From positions 206,940 through 270,939 of the forward strand of contig JNVV01000027.1 of NCBI GenBank assembly GCA_000733355.1: a DNA stretch of 64,000 nt, written 5' to 3'. A program made the translations under genes and the position numbers. How positions within the stretch are numbered: the first letter of the stretch is position 1; each line of letters starts with the position of its first letter. Origin of the DNA: Falciphora oryzae (lineage: Eukaryota; Ascomycota; Sordariomycetes; Magnaporthales; Magnaporthaceae). Shown here piece after piece: positions 22,630 through 34,584 of this stretch. The notes under the pieces are model-generated. The model saw nothing but the letters and a program-made list of their open reading frames with translations. It had not been told where the DNA came from and did not search any database.

Positions 22630-24532
22630 GGGAGGGTACACTGGCACTCCTGGTAGGCTCGTCGCCGCATGGATGAGGCTTTTACGGATTAGGAGCAAGC
22701 GGAAGGCGCCTGTATGAGAAGGATTTTTCTTTTCTATGCTTCCCTTTTTCTCTCTTTGCTTTTTCTTTCCTCTCTCATGCCCTTCTGGTATGGTATAAAC
22801 TAGTGGTTCTTTAATTGGAGGAATCCGGCGGGGTGCGGCGTCTAGGGAAAGGGATATAAATTTGGCGGACGGGTGGAATAGGAGTAAATGGACTTTCTTT
22901 TTGCATCTTTTATACTAACTGAGGAGGAACGGAAATCATTGTATCGTGAGAGGAATAGGGACTCTCTGTTGCCGATAAGAACGAGTAAATTCGAGGCTTG
23001 GGGACACGGGTGTAGCATAGGGATAATCGAAGAGCAGCTCTTGACCTGCCCAATTGTACAACTGGAGGCTCGAGGTCTGTAATCGAGGGAGATAATCACT
23101 TACAAAATGATGCTCTGTCGAATGGATAGGAAAGAAGTTCAACCCGTGATTGGTTCGGGGTTCGATCAGTCCAGCTACGCGTCACCAGACCTCGACTCCA
23201 GGGGGGTTCCCCCACACTAAGGCGCATCTCGGGGCGGGTCTGGCTGGAGGCCCTTGAGTGGTTGGATGCGGGCGGACAATAGCCTCCCCCCGCGTCGGGG
23301 GCGCATTCAGGTGTGGGTTACATGTTGCTGTAAAAGGCATCGACTGCCTGCACGGGTGTGGAATCATGATATGTGATGGAATCTTTTGCATTGTGCTAAG
23401 TGGTAGGTACCTACACGGGCTGCCTCAGCCCCGAGGGGATTCGGGTGTGGGGTTGGGTTCCTTGCAGACTGGAAGACTGGGGTTTTGTTGCTGACATGGA
23501 TTCGATGGCTTTCCATATTTTCGATTTCTTATTTGTATCCCCAAGTCCCGACAGTTCGTGATTTCGAGACCTGAGCTCGTCATTCTGTCACGCGGGGAAC
23601 TTGAGTGGGCAGAAAGGGGCTTGCACGAGACCACACTCCAAGACCGATTTTCCAGCGCTGTGCTACCGAAAACCCCACGAAAGGGCTGCCACTGAGCCAC
23701 TTTGGAAAAAAGGGGCTGAGCTGACAGGGTCTAGTGTCGAGTCCCCTACGTCAGATCTGCGGCTCTTTTTCTTATTTTCTTTGTTCCATTTGCTTTTCCA
23801 ATTCCAACATTGACCGAATCCATTGATGTTTACCTATTCACCCTCGAATCTCATTCCCCAGCACCCGAATCTCGGAAGCCTCGGCCGCGCGCAGACCTGA
23901 CTCGGCTGGGGGTCCAGTCGCCTCCCGCTTCCGTCGTTGCCACTGCTGTGGAGAGGCGCGACGCCGGCACTCGAGCGCCGCCCGGCAGTTCTTTGTCCGA
24001 ACCCGGTTTTTTTCTGGTCTGGGTCTGTCCCTTTTTCTTTTGGGCCAAGAACTGCCACCTTCAAGGATTGTTTCAGCCACGACTGCTATACGAGCATTGA
24101 GGCAAGAAGAGGACGTGCGCTCCGCCTTCTCCACATCAAGGACGAAACCGAGCGTGCTGGGAACAAGCAACGACACATCTTTTGACAGACGGACCTCAGA
24201 CTTCGGAATATCATCATCTTATTCAACTCTCTCCATCAACCAGACGGGGGATTTGACGCCAAATATCGACTTCAAACAACACCCAACTAGACCCGTCCCG
24301 CTCAAAAGTGACCGCTCGGCGTTTAGCGGGCCGACAGTGCGAGGCGCATAACCACTATTTTACGCGCTGAAGCAAAGTACACTTACCACTTCTCATTTTC
24401 ATCACCTCTCATCTCATATTCATGTCCCCCGGATCCTACAGGTGACAGTGGTGAAGGGGCCTGCCAATCAGGGGCCAGCCAATCCGTTTTATCCTCTTCT
24501 TCCATTATTCCTCCCACCCATAACCCCAGAGC
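22630..24532. other. Intergenic, 1.9 kb, promoter region of the MFS transporter gene
   Basis: No supportable gene. A pyrimidine-rich stretch (22722-22790) follows ATG7, and another lies near 23761-23800. Short frames near 23838-24351 overlap on both strands and have no domain. Confidence 0.5.
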
Positions 24533-26773
24533 ATGAGGTTACTGTCCTGGCGGCTCTTCGGCGGCGGCCGCGCCGAGACGGCCGCCGACTACGCGGGCGT
24601 GCTGATCCCCCTCGAGGACGCGCACCTCTACAGCCACTCGGCCCGGTCCGGGCGGACCGAGTACGAGGAGGCGCCCGAGGACGACGATCCCGAACGCGGC
24701 GGGGACGACGCCCCCGCCACTAAGCAGGACGAGCACGAGGGCACCGGTATGCTGCAGATGCGCGCCGCCGAGTACAGCATCGAGGGCCTGCGGAGGGAGG
24801 TCAGGAGGGGTGAGAAGGACCGGCAGTGGTCTGCGTACGAGAGTGAGTGCCGTTGCCCCGGGGTGGTTTCTTTCTGTGGTTGCTACTCTTTAGGGATGAG
24901 CCTTGAGACCTCCCTTTCCGTAATGCCAAGTCCGCAGCATGGTCTTCACTGTAATAAGAAAAAAAAATACTGATCGCGACATACGCTTCCTTGCCTCGCT
25001 TCGTCTCTAGTGAAATCGAAGCTCATCAACAAGGCCATCCAGGACATTGGCATGGGCACCTATAACTGGCAACTATTTTTCCTTTGCGGGTTTGGATGGT
25101 TCGCCGATAAGTGAGTCTTGCTTGCGTCCTTGGGCGGCCATGGATCCAACCCGTGATATCTTCTCTGCTCTGGCTTCTGCTAACATGTTCGACCCACGCA
25201 ACCTACAGTTTGTGGATGCAAGTGAGTAATTGATACATCCATAAGAGCCATCTCTTCACTTTTGCCTTCTAGAAAAAAAATCACCGACTAAATAAAACCC
25301 AAGGGAGTATCACTTACTCTGCCCTCCCTGTCGGCCGAGTTCGGCATCGCAGAAAAGACGGTCCGGTACACGACCAGCTCCGTCTTCCTCGGCCTCTGCT
25401 TCGGCAGCTTCTTCTGGGGCATCGGGTCCGACATGATGGGCCGGCGCGTAGCCTTCAACTGCACCCTGCTCATCACGGGCGTCTTTGGCGTCGCCGTCTC
25501 GTACGCGCCCAGCTGGGGCGTGGTCTGCTTGTTATACGCCTGCCTCGGCTTCGGCGTCGGCGGCAACCTGCCCGTCGACGGCGCCCTGTTCCTCGAGTTC
25601 CTGCCCGACGCCTCGAGCTCGCTGCTGACCCTGCTCTCGGTCTGGTGGCCTGTCGGCCAGCTGTGCTCGTCGCTCTTTGCGTGGTTCTTCATGGCCAACT
25701 GGCCCGTGGAAAAGGGGTGGAGATTGTTTGTGTTTGCGATCGGTGTCGTGACGCTGGCCATGTTCGCGCTGCGCTTCTGGGTCTTCCACCTGTTCGAGTC
25801 TCCCAAGTATCTCTTGTCGCGCGGCAGGCAGGCAGAGGCCGTTGCTGTCGTGCACGGCATCGCGTACCGCAACGGCGTCAAGACCTGGCTGACCGAGGAG
25901 ATCCTCGACGAGGTCGTGGGCGAGGATGATGACGGCCGGGCGGGCGGGCGCGGTCACATCTCGCAGCAGATGGCCATGGGTGATGACGAAGAGGGGAACG
26001 AGTCGCTGCTGTCGTCGTCCCCTCCGTCGTCCCGCCGCGCTGGTGGAGCCGGCCCGAGCGTCATGAGCGTCGTCCGGACCAAGCTGGCCTCCTTCTCGGG
26101 CGAGCGCATCAGGCCGCTCTTCGGCAACAAGAAGCTCGGCCTGGCCACGGCCATCATGTGGTTTGTCTGGGCCACCATCGGCATGGGCTACCCACTCTTC
26201 AACGCCTTCCTGCCGCAGTACCTCTCGCACGGCAGCAGCAGCTCATCGTCAGAGTCGTCTACTAGTCCTGCTGCACGCGCCGAAGCACCCCCGCAGGCCA
26301 TCTCGGCCGAGGTTTACCGCAACTACGCCATCACGAGCGTCGTCGGCGTGCCGGGGAGCCTGCTGGCCGCGTACACGGTCGACCACAGCTCCCCCTTGCT
26401 CGGCCGCCGCGGCACCCTGGCCATCTCGACGCTGGTCTCGGCCGTGTTCCTTTTCGGCTTCGCGAGCTGGGGCAGCTCGTCGGCCTCGCTGATGCTGGCC
26501 TTCTCGTGCGTCGAGGCCTTCAGCCAGAACATCATGTACGGCGTCCTCTACGCCTTCACACCGGAAATCTTCCCGGCGCCAGTCAGGGGCGCCGGCACCG
26601 GCGTCGCCAGCTTCCTGAACCGCGTCATGGGGCTGGTCGCGCCCGTCTTGGCTGCGAATATTCCTGGGGACGGGTCGACGGCGCCGATTTACCTGTCGGG
26701 CGTGCTCATCCTCGCCGCGTTTGTGGGCATGTGTCTTATCCCGATTGAGACGAGGGGTCGCCAGCGGCTGTGA
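24533..26773 (+). CDS. MFS transporter, sugar-transporter/SVOP-like
   Basis: Four exons (24533-24842, 25011-25110, 25209-25221, 25304-26773) give 630 residues. The third exon is only 13 nt and codes for the LWMQ segment that joins TM1 to VSLTLPSLSAEFG. After a 100-residue acidic cytosolic N-terminus there are about 12 membrane segments. The loop motif GIGSDMMGRR and its second-half counterpart near DHSSPLLGRRG are diagnostic of the superfamily, and the PIETRG ending matches sugar-transporter PETRG/PETKG. A long Ser/Glu-rich central loop (about 240-300) and a Ser-rich loop after TM7 are present. The substrate cannot be inferred; organic cation, carboxylate or sugar are all possible. All introns have GT..AG ends. 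Confidence 0.88.
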
Positions 26774-27234
26774 GGTCGATTTTTTTTTTTTTTTTTGGCT
26801 GCTATGTCAATTTTGTTGTCTGTAGAGTTGGGCTCGTAGGCCGACCTGTCATGGTTTCTTCTTTCTCTTGTTTTTTTTTGTCCTCGGGAAAGAGTGGAAA
26901 TATGACACCGGTTGTGGCCTACTACCTACCAGTCTAGGCACTCACCTACTGGGCGTCTTCGGACCATCGTTTGCCATCCGGGGTTCTCGTAGCCCTCACG
27001 GAAAAACAGCATCTATGGGTTGCCATCATGTAAAAAAGGAGCATTGTTATGGTGTGCTCGCACGGAATCTGTAGCAGGATTTCAGCGCCTAATAACCCCT
27101 CGTGGTATTATCTATCAAATCAGATCCAAACGCCGGAAATGAATCCCGAGGACGCTTCCCGGGGTATCAAAAATGTGATAGTTCTAATCTAGCGATTTCA
27201 TAAGGAGCAGCCCATACACCATCGTACAAGGTCC
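26774..27234. other. Intergenic: convergent 3' flanks
   Basis: Convergent spacer with a long T run near 26779-26797, probably 3' UTR or polyadenylation sequence. Nothing else seen. Confidence 0.55.
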
Positions 27235-28508
27235 CTACCTGTTCCCCTTTGCCCCAAACGGCGCCTCGGCCCTCCTCTTCCGGAGCACCTTGCCCAGGGC
27301 GTCGCGCACCATGGGGTCGGAGCGGACCGTGTTTTGGACCAGCCAGTCCTTGACCTTGACCTGGATGCTGTCCATGGTCTCCTTGTCGCCCAGGAACGGC
27401 GACAGCTCCATCTTGAACATGGAGCCGGCGTCCTCGTTGAGCCCCGCCGCCGTCTTCTCGAGGCGCTCGAGGGCCTGCTCGAGCTGGGCCTGCTGCTTGG
27501 CGGCGCCGGCGTCCTCGTCGTCGACCACGACGCGGCCGCTGCTCGTGTCGGCGCCCAGCATCGGCCCGATCTGCGACATGGCCACGTACACCGTCAGGCT
27601 CAGCTTGCGCGCCAGCTGCACGGCCTGGAAGGGGAGGTAGGCGAACGGTGCCGACGCTGCTGCCGCTGCGGCCTTCCTTCCACCTGCGGCGGCTGCAGCG
27701 GCGGCGGCGGCGCCACCGCCTCCAAAGAACGGCGACAGGTGGGCGATGAGCGGGTTGACGACGCGGTCGAACAGGACGGGGTGGTGCGGGCGGGTGACGA
27801 CGTGGGCCTCGAACAGCAGGACGGCGAAGAAGGTGATCCAGCGCCAGATCTGGCCGTAGTCGAGGTAGCCGAGGTAGCCCAGGAAGTACATGAAGAAGGC
27901 GGCGCCGCCGTAGAAGGGCACGAGCCCCTGCAGGCCGTGCGAGACGTAGTCGCGGACCGTGACGCAGCGGTGCCAGGCCACGACGTCCGGGCCGAAGCGG
28001 TCGTAGGCGAAGCGGCGGGCCGGGTCGGTCAGGGTCTCGGAGGCGACCTTGAGGCGCATGAAGAAGTCGCTGTCGTCCTGGGGCGCCGCGCCATTGGCGG
28101 TGCCGACCTTGTCCGGGTGGTAGAGGGCGGCCAGGCGGCGGAAGCGGGACTTGACCTCGCGCTCGGTGGCGGCGGGGGTCAGGGCCAGGTCCGAGTAGAA
28201 GGAACCGGCCTGGCGGATCTCGTAGTCGGCCTCGTAGATGGTGTAGAGCAGGTAGGCCGACACGACGAGGATGTGGATGCGGCGGCGGTGCTCGGCGTAG
28301 CGCGCGGTGCCCGGCTGGGGCTTCGGGTCGCCGGCGCGGATGGCGATGCCGTAGTAGATGGCCTGCACCCAGTTGGTGGCCAGCTGTCGAGAGGTGGCTG
28401 GTGTCAGTGGTCTGGTTCGGTGGCCTAGTAGCCTCCATGGATTGTCGGGCAGAAGCGGCTCACGTTAGGGAGGAAAGTCCATCCTATTAGCGACACGAAG
28501 CTGGACAT
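27235..28508 (-). CDS. Membrane-anchored DnaJ (J-domain) protein
   Basis: Two exons (28508-28464, 28383-27235) encode 397 residues. The spliced N-terminus MSSFVSLIGWTFLPN continues into LATNWVQAIYYGI, a membrane-embedded or signal-anchor region, followed by another hydrophobic stretch at about 51-65. The J-domain spans about 75-147 with the HPD signature at 104-106. Further hydrophobic segments lie at about 170-215. An Ala-rich run (about 245-265) interrupts the C-terminal half, and a coiled coil (AKQQAQLEQALERLEKT) follows. By analogy with ER J-proteins it would recruit an Hsp70 to a membrane, most likely the ER, but the orientation is not determined. The short first exon would be missed if a downstream codon were taken as start. 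Confidence 0.85.
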
Positions 28509-30009
28509 TATGGGCGGTGTGAGGGCATAACAGAGGTCGCAAAACGAAGGAGAGTCGAAGCCAAGGTCGCACACAAACGAGAGATGATCGGGTTGGGTCC
28601 GGTCGTGTTCGGGCTGACCATCGTTGGATGGCGCTACGCCGCTGCAAACTGTCCCTTTGTTTGCGACGCTGACGCAGTTGGAATAACGCCGCGCCGATAA
28701 GGACGGAGCTGCGATAAGGAAATGTGGGGACTGTCCCTCCCCCACAATCAACTAAACTCAGGGGTCATTCAGTCACCTGGGATGCAAGAAAAAGACTCTC
28801 CCTCCCGGAGGACTGACTCCCGTCTCTCAGGTTAGCCATTACCTCGCCGGCGCCCATTCCTCAACAGGGCAGCACCATCGCACGCAGCTGGTGGAATTCC
28901 TCCACATGAATAGCTGCATTGACGTCGACATGGCACAACATCCAGAAGGGTTACCTGGACCCACCACCACCCAACACAGAATGCGACACACACCCTCACC
29001 AGAGTCCAGACGTCACTGCATGACTGCCCTCCCATCAGGAACCATGTGGGGGACTGGGTGCCATGCCTCGGCGCTTGCTACGGTGGTGGCTGCCCTCTCT
29101 CCGGGACATCATGACGGCGGCTCTCGTTGAGGACATCCCCTCAGCCTCCATGTGAAGGCGATGCCATCCCTCGTTGGCGGCGCACTCCATCTCCAACTCG
29201 TCGGCAGCAGTTGCCGGCACCCGCGCCCGAAGGCCGCGCGTGTATTTCACTCAAGCTGCATCTTGCCTCCGCACTCGCAAGTGCCAAATTACCGATGGCA
29301 ACTACCAGGCCGGAACACGTACTCCCTGCCCTCTGCTGCCCTTCCCGAGCCTCGATGCCGGGTCCCCGCCCGCTGCCCTAATGGAGGCTCCCTCCGTGCT
29401 TATCGGCCCCGTCCAGCAGGAACGCGAAACAGGGAAACAAGCGTCCAATGGGCGCTTCCCTGCTGGCCTCGCACACAGCCGATGCCGTTAGGGCCTTATT
29501 CGCCCACTCCCCGATTTAACCGCCTGCCCTGAAATGGGGCACTCCTCTCATTTGAGCGCGTTTCTCTCTATCCCAAGGAGGCTAAGATGCGCGCCACGCC
29601 GCCTGCCAGGAGACCGCGTAACACGCCCTGGGGGGCTTTGTCGTGCCTGGCCGCCGCCATATACTAGAGTATATGGAGCATGTTAATATCGACTCAAACT
29701 CCCGTTTTCCCTCCCGAAAGTCACAATTGGCGAGATTGACTCTGTTGGCCCGGAGAAATCAAGTCCGCCCTCTTGTCCCTGGGGCGCCCGGATTGAGCCG
29801 TCCGGCGCTTGGCCTGGCCCCGCGCTCGTCGTGGTCGGCAGCACCATGCCGGAGATTATATAAAGGCAGGGCCTCGCTCCGGGGTGCGAGGGGATGTTTC
29901 CCATGCTTTACGGATAGGAACACACACTCACTCCTCCTCTCCCCTTGGGCAAACATTCGAAGGACCCTGTTCCCGGCGGCTTTACTGTAGTGTCATACCT
30001 GCATTCACC
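28509..30009. other. Intergenic: divergent promoters of the J-protein and CE1 esterase
   Basis: 1.5 kb without a supportable gene. Frames at 29127-29532 overlap each other and look like chance. The right end includes the CE1 core promoter listed separately. Confidence 0.5.
29857..29865 (+). promoter_or_regulatory. TATA box of the CE1 esterase gene
   Basis: TATATAAAG lies 145 bp upstream of the start codon, a strong TATA match at a typical fungal distance. Confidence 0.6.
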
Positions 30010-30957
30010 ATGCTTCTGTCAAGCCTCTTCGGCCTCGCGGCTTCGGTTGGCATAGCTGCGGCCGCTCAGCTGCAGCAGATCCAGAACTGGGGCGCCAACC
30101 CCAGCCGGATCCAGATGTTCCTCTACGTGCCCGACAGCGTTGCCACGAACCCTGCCATCATCGTCGGTGTAAGTGTTGCTCGGCCTGATTTTTAGTTTAT
30201 CTACGCGGTCGACTCTAACGCAAACATGACAAAACAGCTCCACCCCTGCGGCGGCAACGCGCGCCAGTGGTTCTCGGGCACGCGGCTGCCCCGGTACGCG
30301 GACCAGAACGGCTTCATCCTGATCTACCCCGGCACGCCGAACCAGAGCAACTGCTGGGACGTGCAGAACCCGGCTAGCCTGACGCACAACCAGGGCGGCG
30401 ACGCGCTGGGCATCGTGGCCATGGTCAACTACACGCTGACCACGTACAAGGCCGACCGGTCGCGCGTCTACGTCATGGGCTCGTCCTCGGGCGGCATGAT
30501 GACCAACGTGCTCGCGGGCTCGTACCCGGAGGTGTTCGAGGCCGGCAGCGCCTACAGCGGCACGGCCCACGCCTGCTTCGCCGGCGCCCCCGGGGCCACC
30601 CCGTTCGCGCCCAACCAGACGTGCGCCCAGGGGCTCACGCACACCCCCCAGCAGTGGGGCAACTTTGTGCGCAACTCGTACCCCGGATACAACGGCAGGA
30701 GGCCGCGCATGCAGATCTGGCACGGCAACGCCGACGCGCTGGTCCGGCCGGCGTGCGCGCACGAGGCGCTCAAGCAGTGGTCCGACGTCCTGGGCGTGTC
30801 CATCACGCGCAACACCACGGGCACGCCCTCGGCCGCCTACACGCAGGTCACGTACGGCGACGGCACCAAGCTGGTCGGCTACTTTGGCAACGGCGTCGGC
30901 CACACGGCGCCCGTCAACGAGCAGCTGATGCTGAGGTTCTTTGGCCTCATCCAGTAA
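30010..30957 (+). CDS. Secreted carbohydrate esterase family 1 (acetylxylan esterase type)
   Basis: Two exons (30010-30168, 30238-30957) encode 292 residues. A signal peptide of about 19 residues (MLLSSLFGLAASVGIAAAA) is followed by an alpha/beta hydrolase domain. LHPCGGNARQWF is the oxyanion-hole region. The nucleophile is Ser136 in GSSSGG, and Asp219 (HGNADALV) and His275 (GVGHTAP) complete the triad. The pattern matches fungal acetylxylan or feruloyl esterases of CE1. It would remove acetyl groups from xylan outside the cell, complementing the AA9 enzyme of this window. There is no CBM1 at the C-terminus (ends FFGLIQ). The choice between acetylxylan and feruloyl specificity is by resemblance only. 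Confidence 0.92.
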
Positions 30958-31901
30958 TTGCTGCTTCAGCGGCCGGGGGTTGGCCTGGCTCACATTGATG
31001 GAGCTTGAGAGAAAAGCAAAAAAAAAAAGTATATATAAGTCCCCCTACCTCTATCCGGCATCCGCCCCTCTTTGTGACAATGGCCGGGTTTAGCCGGAGG
31101 TTGTGCATGTACATAGCCTTGCCCAGTGTGGTGTCCCTTCTTGTCACTCGTTGAGCTGGAATTTGTTTCACTTTTTTGTTTCTGTTGTATCGTGGGAGAG
31201 AAATGATGGGGTATCACCGGAACCAAATCGATTTGACCCAACGGATCTGGGCTACCATAAAATTCTCATCCACGGATCGAAAAGTCTTGATGATGTATGG
31301 GTGTGTCTGCAGCAGGTTTGGCTGTGGTTTCATGGAACCCGAGCGATACTGTGCTCCTTGCTTGTTGACCAATGTCTTGCGTCGCAGCAGACGTTGGTGC
31401 CCGCCATTCCGCCCTGTGACACCCCAGACTTTCCCCGCATATTGGTGCCCTGGTCGGCTAATTCAGGTGCCTGGACCCGACTGGACAGGGCTCACCTTTC
31501 GCTGGGCGATTGCCCGCCATCCAGGTGACTTGCAGGAGCCCCCGAGCGCGTGCCTGTCTGCCCGGCTCTGAGTGGGCAGCCGTTCATCGCAAGGCCGCTG
31601 GAGTCGCAAATCAATTGGCTGGTCCTTCTTTGTCCGACGACTCTGGACGGCCAGGCCAGTCACTCGCAACCTCGGCCATCGAATTTCATCAACGTTATGA
31701 TTCAATTCCATCAATCCGTAAAACACTTGACTTTGGAAGTGAGGAGCCGCGTGCTGTGGATAGCCCGAGACTCAGACCCCTTGATCTCCTACCCAGCACC
31801 CACTCGACGGCACCCTGATTGAGGACATCTCCAGCGAGGTCCCGGGGCTTCCCTTGCTGCGCACGCCTCGATTTTGCCCGGCTCCGCTGCCGCTGGCGGC
31901 A
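30958..31901. other. Intergenic, 0.9 kb
   Basis: Holds the 3' flank of the esterase gene (A run near 31016) and the promoter of the transacylase gene. No other feature could be supported. Confidence 0.5.
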
Positions 31902-33318
31902 ATGAGGTCATTTGCAGCCGCCGCCCGCGGATCCGTCCGCCCGACCAGGACTCTCGCCTCCTGCGCTGCAAGAGCGGCAGCGCCATCAATAGCCGTTGAT
32001 TCCCAAGCGAGTCGCCATCATGACTACAGACCATGTTCAGAGCGCAGATATGCATCGTCATCGTCATCGCCGTCACAGCCAACAACGGCGGCAACAACCC
32101 GACCAAAGACGGCCATTTTCTTCCCGGGTACGTGTCATAAACCATACGTATAAGGCTACCTAGCCTAGAGATCAAAACACTATCCTCCACATACTAACAG
32201 CACAACACCCACAACCAGGCCAGGGCGTCCAAAAGGTCGGCATGCTGGCGCCGTGGCTCGAGGCCTTCCCGGCCACGGCGGGCCCCATCGTCGACGAGAT
32301 CGACGACTGCGTCGGCTACCGGCTGTCCGCCATCATCCGGGACGGGCCCGGAAGCCTGCTGACGGCGACCCCGCACGCCCAGCCCGCCATCATGGCCACA
32401 TCGCTCCTGATCCTGCGCGTGCTGGAGCGCGAGTTCGGCTTCCGCGTCGGCGACCGCGTCGACTTCACCCTCGGACACTCGCTCGGCGAGTTCGCGGCCT
32501 TAGCGGCTGGCGGCTACCTCGACTTTGGCGACTCGCTGCGCATGGTGCGCCGCCGCGCCGAGGCCATGGCGGCCGCGACGCGCGACGCGCGCGACCGCTT
32601 CGGCGGCGACTACGGCATGGTCGCGCTCGTGACCGAGCCCGAGTACCTGCAGACGCTGATCGAAGCCATCTACGAGTTTTTGGGTTATACCAGCGAGGGC
32701 GTCAAGTCGGAGAGCGCCGAGGACGTGCCGCCCATTGAGCAGGTGCTCATCGCCAACATCAACAGCAAGAACCAGATCGTGCTGTCGGGCGACCTGGGCC
32801 GCATCAAGACGCTCATCGCCCACGTGCGCCAGTTTCTCGGCCACGACCCGCGCGCCGTCCGCCTCAACAGCGACTCGCCCTTCCACTCGCCCATCATGCG
32901 GCCCGCCGTCGCGGTGATGCAGCGCCTGCTGGCGGGGAAGAGCGAGACGCCGGGTCGGGAGGGCGAGGACGTCGTCACCTTTCCGACCGAGATCCCCTGC
33001 GTCAGCAACATCAGCGCGCGGCCCTTTGGGAGCAAGGCCGAGCTCAAGGACCTGCTGGCGCGCCAGTGCCTCGAGACGGTGCACTGGTGGGACAGCATCC
33101 GCTACCTGGACCAGGAGGAGAAGGTGCGGCGCTGGATCGGGATCGGGCCGGGGAAAGTCGGGAGGAACCTGGTCGGCAAGGAGGTCGGCATGCGCGGCAA
33201 GGGACTCGTCAAGGGCGCCGGCGTCTGGGCCATCACGGACCCGTCCGAGATCGAGGAGGCGCTCAGGGGTCTGGAGGAGACTGAGTCTGTTGTCGATGAT
33301 GACGAGGGCGAGGATTGA
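31902..33318 (+). CDS. MCT1: Malonyl-CoA:ACP transacylase, mitochondrial type II FAS
   Basis: Two exons (31902-32127, 32219-33318) encode 441 residues. The N-terminus MRSFAAAARGSVRPTRTLAS is Arg/Ala/Ser-rich, without acidic residues, as expected for a mitochondrial presequence. The intron splits the FPGQGVQ motif, which is restored exactly by splicing. The catalytic Ser163 lies in GHSLGEFAALAA; RRRAEAM follows with the conserved Arg, and the catalytic His sits in the DSPFHSPIM segment. It transfers malonyl groups from CoA to mitochondrial acyl carrier protein, feeding octanoyl and lipoate synthesis. An in-frame upstream ATG at 31854 would add 16 residues; the chosen start gives a better presequence. 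The acidic C-terminal tail (VVDDDEGED) is not usual in bacterial FabD. Confidence 0.92.
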
Positions 33319-33866
33319 GGGATGTAGACGGGGTAAACAAAAAAGAGGGGGCGCTCCGGCCTCCCCCCTGGCTTCCACGGCGGGCTGGTCTAATCATTAT
33401 TTCTTGGGTAGTCCGTGGTGACTCACGACGACTGGGCACCTATGATCACCCATATTGTACTGTACTTTTCTCTTCCCCTACATGGCGCATATGGTATCAA
33501 CGGCGGCATTTTCTTTCTGGCATTCTGCCAACCTGACTTCCATGCTACACGGATACGTTCGCAAAACATGACTCCTGATTCCTTAGGGAATCCTTGTTTG
33601 GTATCAACATGGCTTCTACTTTGCAGTAACATCGATGCTGGGAAGACTAGAGACAAGGAGAGCAAACCGAACGCGCCGACTGCAAAAAAGGGGGTTTACC
33701 GGCAGCTCCCGATGCTAGATTCCGCCTGCAAGATGCGAAACTCGGATTTTCAAGCGTGAACTGAAGCCTCGTCTGCTTGTTCCGCGACTGCTAAACTACA
33801 AATTGGTGCTGGATAGATAGGTAAGCCGGGAGGCTGGCGGGTTGTACCTCAACCAGTTGTAGGACG

Positions 33867-34225
33867 ATAAAGCTGCCCGAGGGAAAACCACAGTATAAAA
33901 ATTGTACAGTAAGTGAAGACCTGCCCAAGGTGAAAACCGTGGCGAGTGACCAACCGAGGTGGTTAAGCTACTTTGCTCAAAAGATCTGCCGGTATAAGAT
34001 CTAATAACTTGCTTTGTTCCACCTTACAGCTCGGACTAAGGGAGTGGAAGGGAGAGAGGGGAGTAGGAAAAAAAAGAGAAAAAACGGTCTGGCAAAAATG
34101 GGATTCGAACTTGAAGTCCCAAAAAGCGAAGCCCCCGAAGGGCCAGACTGTGGAGTCCGATTTAAGCTGTTTCGCTCAGGGACAGCGCAGGCATGGAACC
34201 TTATAACTGTCCAACCGTGCCCTTG
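33867..34225 (-). repeat. tRNA-like repeat, copy 1 (Pol III box-like)
   Basis: Read on the minus strand, 34225-34090 shows a box A-like stretch (GGTTGGACAGTTATAAGG) and, about 90 nt on, a box B-like stretch (AAGTTCGAATCCC) followed by a TTTTTGCCA end that looks like a tRNA 3' terminus. T-stem pairing is poor, so it is not a functional tRNA as it stands. The same layout is found in copy 2, and similarity between the copies extends into the flank at 33867-33956. A dispersed tRNA-derived element (SINE-like) or a decayed intron-containing tRNA gene would both fit. Confidence 0.5.
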
Positions 34226-34227
34226 GG

Positions 34228-34241
34228 GGGGGGGGGGGGGT
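34228..34241. repeat. Homopolymeric G tract
   Basis: About 14 consecutive G residues between the two tRNA-like repeats. The length is unreliable in assemblies. Confidence 0.6.
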
Positions 34242-34316
34242 TAGGTCAATAAATTAACGGAAAAGTTGATAGGTTAGACACTAACAGTAGTAGGATGGGG
34301 GAAAGGAATACGAGGG

Positions 34317-34584
34317 GTAAAAAGTTGCCCCGGGAGAAACAACAGTCGTAAAATCGTACATGCAGCGAAAACTCGTCGAAGGTGTATAGCATGGCGACTA
34401 ACTAAAAAAAAGAAGAAAAAGCTTTGGCAAGAATTGGATTCGAATCCGAGGTCCCAAAAAGCGAAGTCCCCGAAGGGTGGCCATATTGTGTCCCACATTG
34501 TGGGAATTGAATGAAGTTTGAGCTACTTCGCTGCGGGAAAGCGCAGGCACGGAACCTTATAACCGCCAAACCGTCTCCAAGGGG
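34317..34584 (-). repeat. tRNA-like repeat, copy 2 (Pol III box-like)
   Basis: A diverged second copy of the preceding element in the same orientation. On the minus strand it has GGTTTGGCGGTTATAAGG as box A-like sequence and GGATTCGAATCC as box B-like sequence, ending TTCTTGCCA. The two boxes are about 105 nt apart. The shared segments GGTTCCRTGCCTGCGC and CTTCGCTTTTTGGGAC are nearly identical between copies, while the middle differs in length, as in an intron or variable region. The flank at 34317-34404 matches the flank of copy 1. Confidence 0.5.

Noticed and set aside
27334..28428. 364-codon plus-strand frame opposite the J-protein
   Set aside because: It is an antisense shadow of the J-protein; the J-domain on the minus strand has clear HPD and conserved residues.
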